Positions 1-5,380 of a DNA stretch of 7,625 nucleotides are shown here, one piece after another. The notes under the pieces are model-generated. The model saw only the letters and a list, made by a program, of their open reading frames with translations. It searched no databases and had not been told where the DNA came from. Made by a program: the position numbers and the translations under genes. The DNA comes from an uncultured Eubacteriales bacterium. GTDB lineage: Bacteria; Bacillota_I; Bacilli_A; RF39; UBA660. Every line of letters begins with the position of its first letter. Within the stretch, counting starts at the first letter, position 1. The stretch covers positions 1 through 7,625 of the forward strand of contig CAJMAC010000031.1 of the NCBI GenBank assembly GCA_905211265.1, given 5' to 3'.

Positions 1-65
1 ATGTAACACAACAATGTAACACAACAATGTAACACAACAATGTAACACAACAATGCAACACAACA
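1..65. repeat. 13-bp tandem repeat array (5 copies)
   Basis: Five head-to-tail copies of the 13-mer ATGTAACACAACA begin at 1, 14, 27, 40 and 53. The first four are identical. The fifth reads ATGCAACACAACA, with one T-to-C change that turns the TAA following ATG into CAA. A sixth ATG follows at 66. The first gene starts at the ATG of the divergent fifth copy, so the array abuts and enters the coding region. No Shine-Dalgarno sequence lies in the array. The window edge cuts it, so total copy number is unknown. Confidence 0.95.
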
Positions 66-463
66 ATGCTGAAAAATTTAATAAATTAAATAAGGAAGGT
101 ACTTTACAATTATATAAAGTAGGTAATTTTTATAATATTTATGGTGATGGTGCTATAATATTAAATTATTTGTTTGGTTATAAGATATTAATTGATGGTA
201 AGGTAGGTTTTCCTGAAAGTGCACTTATTAAGGTAATAAATACAATCGAAGACAAAAAAATAGACTATCAGATTATAAATAAAGAAAAAGATATAATTAA
301 AAAATATGGTAATTTTAATAATTATAATAAAGTATTAAAACAAGCCTTGGAATATAGAAACATTAAAAGTAGAATAGAACGTATTCAAGAATTAATTAAT
401 AATGTTAATGATATTACTATTTTAGAAAGAATAATTGGAATAATTGAAAATGAATTACAATGA
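53..463 (+). CDS. MutS domain I-like DGR accessory protein (136 aa)
   Basis: A small soluble protein whose N-terminal half resembles the mismatch-binding domain I of MutS. Residues 16-34 contain a Gly-Thr-Leu strand, then Gly-Asn-Phe-Tyr-Asn (24-28) and Gly-Asp-Gly-Ala (31-34), matching the MutS pattern G-x-F-Y-E followed by D-x-A. A Gly-Lys-Val-Gly-Phe-Pro motif (49-54) follows. It stands alone, with no clamp, lever or ATPase domains, and ends in a charged helical tail (about 88-136). The Phe that stacks on mismatches in MutS is kept (F26), but the partner Glu is Asn (N28). MutS-like accessory genes have been reported beside some DGRs, and its place directly before avd and RT supports that role; the mechanism is unknown. 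The start is ATG 53, in the last copy of the 13-bp repeat; an in-frame TAA at 17-19 blocks any earlier start, and there is no visible ribosome binding site. It overlaps the next gene by 14 nt. Confidence 0.72.
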   Translation: MQHNNAEKFNKLNKEGTLQLYKVGNFYNIYGDGAIILNYLFGYKILIDGKVGFPESALIKVINTIEDKKIDYQIINKEKDIIKKYGNFNNYNKVLKQALEYRNIKSRIERIQELINNVNDITILERIIGIIENELQ

Positions 464-800
464 AGAAAAGTTTAAACTAGCATCTAATATAAAGAAATTT
501 ATATTAGATAGTGAAAAATTACTTGATAATATTCCAAGAAAAGATTTTTATAATCGAGATAGATTTAGAGATGATATTACTGAAATATTAAGATTAGTAT
601 ATATTGCTAATTTAACTAATGATAAAGAAGAAAAAAAGAGATATCAAATAGATATATGTGCTAGGATTAGTATGATTGATTTCTATTTAGAAAGAGCATA
701 TATATTAAAATATATAAGTGAAAAACAATTATATAATTATACTAGAAAATTTAAAGAAATATTTAAGATGACTAATGGATGGATGAAGTCAAGTGAATGA
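450..800 (+). CDS. avd: Avd-like DGR accessory variability determinant (116 aa)
   Basis: A short, all-helical, charged protein placed immediately before the reverse transcriptase. Its length (116 aa) and helical pattern suit the Avd family: four-helix-bundle proteins, distantly like 23S rRNA intervening-sequence proteins, that form a pentamer, bind the DGR RT and template RNA, and are needed for adenine-mutagenic cDNA synthesis. Basic residues are dense in the segments around IPRKDFYNRDRFRDD and in the C-terminal helix (YTRKFKEIFK), fitting nucleic-acid binding. I chose ATG 450; a TTG two codons upstream (444) is possible. The gene overlaps the previous gene by 14 nt, and the RT start lies inside its last codons, so the three genes are probably one translationally coupled operon. 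The assignment rests mostly on size, helical character and context. Confidence 0.8.
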   Translation: MNYNEEKFKLASNIKKFILDSEKLLDNIPRKDFYNRDRFRDDITEILRLVYIANLTNDKEEKKRYQIDICARISMIDFYLERAYILKYISEKQLYNYTRKFKEIFKMTNGWMKSSE

Positions 801-1890
801 TATTACAATATCTAAGATATTAAAAATATATAATGAAGAAGTAAGTAAGAATGTAAGAAATAAAAAGAAAATAAATGATTTTGAGAAATATAAAATTACT
901 TATTTAGAAAGTATTTATAATGTACTTATAAGTAATAATTATAAGACTTTAAGATATAATATATTTTTAATTAGAGATCCAAAATATAGAATAATAATGA
1001 GTCAGGGTATTTATGATAAAGTAATTAATAATTATATTGCAAGATATGTTTTAGAAGAAAAATTTTCTAAATATTCAGATAATAGAAATGTTGCTACTAG
1101 AAAGAATATGGGTTCTAGTTATGGACTTGAATTATTATTAAAATATATTGAAGAGTTAAAAAGAAAAAATAGTGAATTTTATATTTTAAAATTAGATATA
1201 AGTAAGTATTTTTATAGTATAGATCATAAAGTATTAAAAAGTTTATTAAAAGATAAATTAACTAAAGAAGAGTATTATTTTTTAGATATTATAATATCTT
1301 CAACTGATGAAGATTATGTAAATAATAGAATTAATTATTTAAAAAATAAAGAAATAATTAATAATCCTAAAAGAATTAAAGAAATTAATGAATTACCAAT
1401 ATATGAAAAAGGTAAAGGCTTATGTATTGGTGCAATGACTAATCAATTTCTAGCAATATTTTATTTATATAAATTACATAATTATATTATTCATAAATTA
1501 AAACTTAGATATATAGTTATATATATGGATGACTATATAATTATGCATAGAGATAAAGAATATTTAAAGAAATGTTTAATAGAAATACAAGATATATTAA
1601 ATAATATTTATAAATTAAAATTAAATACTAAGAAAACTAAAATAACTAGTTCAAAAGAAGGTTTTGTATTTTTAGAATATTATTTTAAAGTAATAAATAA
1701 TAAAATTATTATTAAGTTAAGAAAATCTACTTTAAGGAAGATAAAAAAGAATATAAGAAAACAAGAATATTTATTTAAAAATAAAAAAATAGAATTTAAA
1801 ACATTATTTAGTTGTATAAATAACTATGAAAATTGTTTTAAATATGATAAAATAAAAGTAAGTAGAATATTAGATAAATATACTGGGTAG
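793..1890 (+). CDS. DGR reverse transcriptase (365 aa)
   Basis: An RNA-dependent DNA polymerase that would copy the template-repeat RNA into adenine-mutagenised cDNA. Visible RT motifs are a basic N-terminal region with IRDPKYRII (60-68), motif A LKLDIS with catalytic D135, the DGR/group-II-like motif CIGAMTNQ (211-218), the catalytic box IYMDD (243-247), motif D LKLNTKKTKI (275-284) and motif E GFVFLEYYF (290-298). Length and layout match DGR RTs: no endonuclease, maturase or RNase H domain. There is an insertion-like stretch between motifs A and B (about 170-205). Two departures from DGR consensus stand out: the usual [ILV]GxxxSQ has Asn for Ser (N217), and the usual FLGY of motif E has Glu for Gly (E295). 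The start is GTG 793, overlapping the avd stop by 8 nt; no in-frame ATG fits. The catalytic Asp residues are intact, and the template repeat follows 13 nt after the stop. Confidence 0.95.
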   Translation: MNDITISKILKIYNEEVSKNVRNKKKINDFEKYKITYLESIYNVLISNNYKTLRYNIFLIRDPKYRIIMSQGIYDKVINNYIARYVLEEKFSKYSDNRNVATRKNMGSSYGLELLLKYIEELKRKNSEFYILKLDISKYFYSIDHKVLKSLLKDKLTKEEYYFLDIIISSTDEDYVNNRINYLKNKEIINNPKRIKEINELPIYEKGKGLCIGAMTNQFLAIFYLYKLHNYIIHKLKLRYIVIYMDDYIIMHRDKEYLKKCLIEIQDILNNIYKLKLNTKKTKITSSKEGFVFLEYYFKVINNKIIIKLRKSTLRKIKKNIRKQEYLFKNKKIEFKTLFSCINNYENCFKYDKIKVSRILDKYTG

Positions 1891-1903
1891 TTTCATGTAA
1901 AAA

Positions 1904-1981
1904 AATAGCGCCAATAATGCCTTCAATGTCAACAATAGTGGTAATGTGAACAACGGCAATGGTGTCCTTAGAGCCTTTTAT
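1904..1981 (+). repeat. DGR template repeat (TR)
   Basis: A non-coding segment just after the RT stop aligns with the 3' end of the target gene (VR, 3315-3407). Read in the VR frame, it is packed with AAT/AAC codons (ten), the usual TR design in which adenine mutagenesis of Asn codons gives many residues without stops. The first 51 nt align without gaps to 3315-3365, with 13 differences, 8 at TR adenines. The last 27 nt align to 3381-3407, with 7 differences, 3 at TR adenines. TR lacks 15 nt present in VR (3366-3380). Shared anchors are TTCAATGTC (1922-1930 and 3333-3341) and GGTGTCC (1961-1967 and 3387-3393), the latter in the place expected for the mutagenic-homing initiation site. It is relatively GC-rich for this sequence. 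Confidence 0.88.
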
Positions 1982-2106
1982 AGTTTGGGAAAAGTATGTT
2001 TAAGGGTATACTTTGATAGATTATAAGAGACAGAAACTATCCACGAGATAACTCAAAATAAAAAGTGCATATGCTACCTTATTTATAAGGTAGCTAGTAA
2101 GTGCAT
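1980..2106 (+). ncRNA. Foldable region downstream of TR (putative 3' part of TR RNA)
   Basis: The stretch between TR and the next gene has no credible ORF but has nested pairing. ATAGTTT (1980-1986) can pair with AAACTAT (2034-2040), enclosing a hairpin AAAGTAT/ATACTTT (1991-1997 with 2008-2014, 10-nt loop). Further on, GCTACCTT/AAGGTAGC (2073-2080 with 2087-2094) forms a perfect 8-bp stem with a 6-nt loop, flanked by direct repeats AAGTGCAT (2063-2070 and 2099-2106). The last stem has no T-run, so it is not a typical terminator. In studied DGRs the RNA next to TR is structured and needed for cDNA priming, so a similar role is inferred. Seven-base stems are common by chance in AT-rich DNA; the 8-bp stem is the stronger one. 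Confidence 0.45.
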
Positions 2107-2119
2107 TAAAGGAAGTAAT

Positions 2120-2410
2120 ATGGGTGTAAGAAATAGATATGAAATAGCAAGAAAATATTATAATAATTGTGTTATATTAATTTTAATAAAAAGAAAATTA
2201 TATATTTATAAAAATAATATATTAATAGATTTTAAGAAAATAAATAAATTAAAAGAATTACATATTAATTATATTATTTTAGATAATTTAGAAGTTATAG
2301 AAAGAAATTATGAAGATAATAAGTATGAAGAATATTATTTAAAATATAGTTTGAATAATATTCTTGATAATATATTAAAATTAGAAAGGAAGAGAATAGA
2401 AAATGAATAA
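2120..2410 (+). CDS. Small protein between TR and target gene, possibly a reduced MutS-like paralogue (96 aa)
   Basis: I do not recognise this as a named family. It has a beta-rich first half (VILILIKRKLYIYKNN, residues 18-33), then a KINKLKELHINYIILDN segment (40-56) and a charged helical tail. The central part resembles the end of the MutS-like domain of the first gene, which has KVINTIEDKKIDYQIIN at residues 60-76. It lacks the G-x-FY motif and the GFP loop, so if related it is a stripped-down copy. The start is ATG 2120 with a good ribosome binding site, AAAGGAAG (2108-2115). Its stop overlaps the start of the target gene by 8 nt, so the two are probably translationally coupled. Its place between TR and the variable protein suggests a DGR-associated role or a chaperone-like partner of the target; this is inference. 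Confidence 0.65.
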   Translation: MGVRNRYEIARKYYNNCVILILIKRKLYIYKNNILIDFKKINKLKELHINYIILDNLEVIERNYEDNKYEEYYLKYSLNNILDNILKLERKRIENE

Positions 2411-3473
2411 AAAAATTACTATTACATCATTATTTATAGTTATATTTTTAATAAGTTTAGGTATATTATTACCTAAAACATTACAAAGTTCATATGCTGT
2501 TAGTACAACATTTGCAGATACAATAATGAATTTAGCATCTACTGGTGCATGTAATGCTGGAGGTACTGGAGTATGTGCCACAAATAGTTATACTGATAAT
2601 GGAACTACTAAATATCATGACTATAGATTTAGAGGGGCAGATCCTAATAACTACGTATCATTTAATAATGATATATATAGAGTAATTGGAGTATTTGATA
2701 GTAATAGTCATGGAGTAGAAGGAAAATATTTAGTTAAGTTAATAAGAAGTAGAATATTAGGAGATTATTCTTGGGGAATATATAATACTACTAATACATC
2801 AGGAACTTATTCAAGTTATGCAAATGATTGGACAGGAAATACTACCGGAGTAAAAGCAAGTGCTAATGTATTATTAAATGAATTCTTTTATAATAAAACA
2901 GACACTTCTTCAACATATGGGGCATGTAGTAGTTGGACATATTATAATAGTAGCAATAATTATAAAACATTTGCTTGTTCAGATATTGTAGGACACGGAA
3001 TAGATAGTAATTTAAGAAATTACATTGAAGAAGTAACATGGTATTTGAAAGGGTACAAAACATATAGTTATAGCAAGCAAAATTTCTATTTATGTGAAAG
3101 AGGATTAAGTACAGATACCACAAATTGTATGAGTGCTAATTCAGGAGCATATGATGTAAGTACAACAAGTAAAATAGGATTAATGTATGCATCAGACTAT
3201 TTATATGCAAGTAGTTACTTTGCAGATACAGCAACTTCCACTGCATCATCAATTTACTACGGAAATAAAAATTGGTTATATAAGGGATATGAATGGACAA
3301 TAACACCAAGAGCAGATAACGCCACTAATGTCTTCAATGTCGTCAACTCTGGTAGCGTGTACTACGACATTGTGTTCTACGGCTCTGGTGTCCGTCCAAC
3401 CTTCTATCTAAAATCTAATGTCAATGTAACTGGGGCAGGAACATTTGATGATCCTTATAAGTTATCTATGTAA
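2403..3473 (+). CDS. DGR target (variable) protein, exported, with C-terminal VR (356 aa)
   Basis: An exported or membrane-anchored protein: MNKK followed by a hydrophobic segment (about residues 6-25) looks like a signal peptide or N-terminal anchor. The body is rich in Tyr, Ser, Thr, Asn and Trp and contains segments such as NNYVSFNNDIYRVIGVF, KIGLMYASDYLYA and NWLYKGYEWTITPR. It ends in GVRPTFYLKS and a GxGTFDDPYKL tail. This matches a family of surface proteins common in gut Firmicutes with an IGLMYxSDY...GVRPxxYLKS signature, which I think belongs with DUF6273-like/C-type-lectin-type folds used by DGR targets (fold not provable here). Residues 305-335 are encoded by VR; candidate diversified positions include 305, 308, 314, 316, 318, 320, 321 and 328. 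VR codons end in C far more often than the rest of the gene. The start is ATG 2403 with upstream AAAGGA (2385-2390). It is probably a ligand- or surface-binding protein. Confidence 0.85.
   Translation: MNKKITITSLFIVIFLISLGILLPKTLQSSYAVSTTFADTIMNLASTGACNAGGTGVCATNSYTDNGTTKYHDYRFRGADPNNYVSFNNDIYRVIGVFDSNSHGVEGKYLVKLIRSRILGDYSWGIYNTTNTSGTYSSYANDWTGNTTGVKASANVLLNEFFYNKTDTSSTYGACSSWTYYNSSNNYKTFACSDIVGHGIDSNLRNYIEEVTWYLKGYKTYSYSKQNFYLCERGLSTDTTNCMSANSGAYDVSTTSKIGLMYASDYLYASSYFADTATSTASSIYYGNKNWLYKGYEWTITPRADNATNVFNVVNSGSVYYDIVFYGSGVRPTFYLKSNVNVTGAGTFDDPYKLSM
3315..3407 (+). repeat. DGR variable repeat (VR)
   Basis: This is the 3' part of the target gene and the homologue of TR 1904-1981, with 15 extra nt (3366-3380). 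It encodes residues 305-335. Internally it has two similar blocks 15 nt apart, AGCGTGTACTAC (3354-3365) and ATTGTGTTCTAC (3369-3380). Both are derivable from the single TR block AATGTGAACAAC (1943-1954) by changes mainly at adenines. GGTGTCC at 3387-3393 is identical to TR and is the likely homing anchor. The block is noticeably richer in G and C than its surroundings. Confidence 0.87.
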
Positions 3474-3483
3474 TTAATATATA

Positions 3484-3510
3484 TCCCATGAAGGTGTATC
3501 CTTCGTGGGA
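3484..3510 (+). terminator. 11-bp hairpin after the target gene: terminator or DGR target-site cruciform
   Basis: TCCCATGAAGG (3484-3494) pairs with CCTTCGTGGGA (3500-3510) around a TGTAT loop: 11 bp with one G-T wobble, and GC-rich for this DNA. It starts 11 nt after the target stop codon and about 76 nt after VR. The downstream TTGATAGTTT is only moderately T-rich, so termination is plausible but not textbook. In the Bordetella phage DGR a hairpin/cruciform just past VR enhances retrohoming, so that role is an alternative. Confidence 0.55.
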
Positions 3511-3564
3511 TTGATAGTTTATGGAATAAGAATGTTAGAAATAATTAATTAAAATGGTGATAAT

Positions 3565-4149
3565 ATGTCAAAGATATCTAATGTTATTTTAATGTTACAA
3601 TATTTAGAAAATGGAAGAAAATATAATGTAAAAGAATTATCTAAAAAATTAGAAGTTTCAGAAAGAATGATAAGAGTATATAAAGAAGAATTAGAAAAAG
3701 CAGGTATTTATATTGATACTATTATGGGACCATATGGTGGTTATGTATTAAATAAGAGTATAAGAATACCTACTAGAAAGTTTACTAGGGATGATTATGA
3801 ATTTTTACATAGTTTAGAAGTATCAAATGAATTAAAAGAAAGATTAGAAATAATTGCAGATAAGGTTCGTGGGGTATATTTTGATTCTAAAAATGAAAAT
3901 ATTGAATTAAAAGATGAAATAAGAATGTATTATAATATTTTAACAAAGGCTATAAAAGAAAAAAGAAAGGTTTTAATAAATTATTATTCTTTTAAATATG
4001 GTAATATGGATAGAATAATAAGACCATTAGATATGTTTTTATATAATAATGGTTGGGGTTGTGTAGCATATTGTGAACTAAGAAAAGATTTAAGACATTT
4101 TGAACTTAGAAGAATAAATAAAATAGAATTACTCGAAGATTTTTTCTAA
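3565..4149 (+). CDS. WYL-domain transcriptional regulator (194 aa)
   Basis: A predicted DNA-binding regulator. Residues 1-62 form a winged helix-turn-helix of the HTH_11/DeoR-like type (VKELSKKLEVSERMIRVYKEEL, with wing GPYGGYVL at 55-62). A linker helix region follows, and a WYL domain spans about 125-190: KVLINYYS (136-142), IIRPLDMFLYNNGWGCVAYCELRKDLRHFELRRI. WYL domains are Sm-like sensor folds, often thought to bind nucleic-acid or nucleotide-type ligands, and many control defence or stress genes. The eponymous Trp-Tyr-Leu reads Trp-Gly-Cys (164-166), but the F-L-RI end pattern is kept. At 194 aa it is shorter than the usual ~300 aa, lacking the C-terminal WCX extension. GGTGA at 3555-3559 is a plausible ribosome binding site. 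It most likely regulates the next two genes; a role on the DGR is possible but unsupported. Confidence 0.88.
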   Translation: MSKISNVILMLQYLENGRKYNVKELSKKLEVSERMIRVYKEELEKAGIYIDTIMGPYGGYVLNKSIRIPTRKFTRDDYEFLHSLEVSNELKERLEIIADKVRGVYFDSKNENIELKDEIRMYYNILTKAIKEKRKVLINYYSFKYGNMDRIIRPLDMFLYNNGWGCVAYCELRKDLRHFELRRINKIELLEDFF

Positions 4150-4163
4150 GTAGACGAAATATT

Positions 4164-4202
4164 TCCTCTTTAAGTGATATAAGTTACTTAAGGAGGATTT
4201 TT
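4164..4202 (+). promoter_or_regulatory. Hairpin burying the Shine-Dalgarno of the SIS gene (or terminator-like leader)
   Basis: CCTCTTTAAGT (4165-4175) pairs with ACTTAAGGAGG (4186-4196), with one G-U wobble; the flanking T4164-A4197 extends it to 12 bp around a 10-nt loop. The 3' arm contains the full Shine-Dalgarno AAGGAGG (4190-4196), 6 nt before ATG 4203, so folding would hide it. The arm is followed by ATTTTT, so the same element could also act as an intrinsic terminator for the WYL gene. Confidence 0.65.
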
Positions 4203-5228
4203 ATGAAAGAAAAAGAATTTAAAGAAATAATTATAAATGGTGAAGTTATAGGTTGTAAAATGATTAATAATACTAGTGTACCTTATATTGATTATAATGA
4301 TTTTAAAAAAGATTATAAGAAAAATATGGAATATAACTTTAAAAAATTAAATTCAAGAGTAATAGATAGCCTATATAATAGTGACTTAGAAAAAATAAAT
4401 TATTTGTTATCTAATATTAATGATTCAACATTAATTTCAGGAGTAGGAGGATCGAGTGTAGTATCAGAATTTGCTACTAAAATACTAACTAAAAAAAATC
4501 ATATTATAACTAGAAATACAGAACCAAGGGATTTTAAATATTTAGATACATCTTTATATAAAAATGTTTTAGCATGTAGTTATTCTGGTAATAACTATGG
4601 AGTAGAACTTGCTTTTTCTAATAATTTAAAACATTATTTATTAGCAAGTAAAACAAATGATAATGATGATATTATTAATTTAACATATAGTTCTATAGAT
4701 AAAGAAAAAAGTTTTATATCTTTAGCTGCTACTTTAATTCCATGTAGTATTTTATTAAATTATTATTTAGATAATGAAGTAGAACAAATAATAGATAATT
4801 TAAAAGAATATAATTATAATTTTGATATTAATTCTGATAATTATGAAATATTTAGTGGATATGATACTTCTGTTTCAAGTAAATATTTAGAGTCTACATT
4901 AATTGAATCAGGTATAGGTATTCCTATTGTTCATGATAAGTATTCATATTGTCATGGAAGAAGTACTTTATCAACAGTTACTAATAATAATGCTATATAT
5001 TTTAATACTTCAACTGAATTAGATAAAATATTATTAGAAGATTTACCTAAATATTATAAAAATATAATTGTAATAGAATGTAATAATTCTATTATAAGTG
5101 AATATCAAACATTAATTAAATGTATGTATCTTACTAAGTATATAGCAGAATTAAAAGAAAAAGATTTATCTAATGTTAAGTATAGTCCAGTAGTAAAAAA
5201 ATTATATAAATTTAAAGGAGAATTATAA
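4203..5228 (+). CDS. SIS-domain sugar-phosphate isomerase/binding protein (341 aa)
   Basis: A cytosolic protein of the SIS (sugar isomerase) superfamily, which binds or isomerises phosphosugars (as in the GlmS isomerase half). Residues 76-93 contain the first-strand phosphate loop SGVGGSSVVSEF, and 125-133 the CSYSGNNYG loop, the SxSGxT-like sugar-phosphate motif with Asn in place of Thr. A second half begins near 215 (SGYDTSVSSKYLESTLIESGIGIPIVHDKYSYCHGR), matching the second SIS repeat with a Glu in the E-x-x-x-x-E helix (E230, E235) and an HGR motif (251-253) like the HGP of GlmS. The N-terminal ~70 residues are a helical extension. The exact substrate cannot be told. It sits between a WYL regulator and a nucleoside deoxyribosyltransferase-like gene, suggesting sugar or nucleoside salvage. 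Its ribosome binding site is strong but inside a hairpin, implying translational or attenuation control. Confidence 0.82.
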   Translation: MKEKEFKEIIINGEVIGCKMINNTSVPYIDYNDFKKDYKKNMEYNFKKLNSRVIDSLYNSDLEKINYLLSNINDSTLISGVGGSSVVSEFATKILTKKNHIITRNTEPRDFKYLDTSLYKNVLACSYSGNNYGVELAFSNNLKHYLLASKTNDNDDIINLTYSSIDKEKSFISLAATLIPCSILLNYYLDNEVEQIIDNLKEYNYNFDINSDNYEIFSGYDTSVSSKYLESTLIESGIGIPIVHDKYSYCHGRSTLSTVTNNNAIYFNTSTELDKILLEDLPKYYKNIIVIECNNSIISEYQTLIKCMYLTKYIAELKEKDLSNVKYSPVVKKLYKFKGEL

Positions 5229-5244
5229 ATTAATTCTTTTTTAA

Positions 5245-5304
5245 ATGTCAAATAAATGCAAACAAATGTATTTGTTTTAAAAATTATTATTATTTGCTTG
5301 ACAT
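5245..5304. promoter_or_regulatory. Inverted repeats / possible operator before the deoxyribosyltransferase gene
   Basis: ATGTCAA (5245-5251) and TTGACAT (5298-5304) are exact inverted copies, and GCAAA (5258-5262)/TTTGC (5293-5297) nest inside them. In the middle, AAACAAAT-GT-ATTTGTTT (5260-5277) is a near-continuous palindrome. The right outer arm coincides with the -35 box of the promoter, as expected for an operator. The WYL regulator two genes upstream is a candidate binder (inference). It could instead be a weak terminator for the SIS gene. Confidence 0.4.
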
Positions 5305-5326
5305 AATTAAAATACTATGATATTTT
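5298..5326 (+). promoter_or_regulatory. Sigma-70-type promoter for the deoxyribosyltransferase gene
   Basis: A perfect -35 TTGACA (5298-5303), a 17-nt spacer, then an extended -10 TGATATTTT (hexamer TATTTT at 5321-5326). The expected start is near 5333, giving a leader of roughly 50 nt before ATG 5381. Confidence 0.65.
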
Positions 5327-5380
5327 GTTAATGAAGTTATGAAAAAATACAATTTATAAAAAAGAAAAGAGGTATCATTT

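Noticed and set aside
1..65. CRISPR array
   Set aside because: The 13-bp units are contiguous with no spacers; this is a simple tandem repeat.
793..1890. Group II intron or retron RT
   Set aside because: There is no maturase or endonuclease domain and no intron domain V or retron msr-msd signature, while an Avd-like gene and a TR/VR pair are present.
2381..2581. Minus-strand ORF of 66 codons
   Set aside because: It lies antisense to the start of the target gene, has no ribosome binding site and no recognisable protein.
2863..3123. Minus-strand ORF of 86 codons
   Set aside because: It is antisense within the target gene; its Tyr/Asn/Leu-rich translation is typical of a shadow of AT-rich coding DNA.
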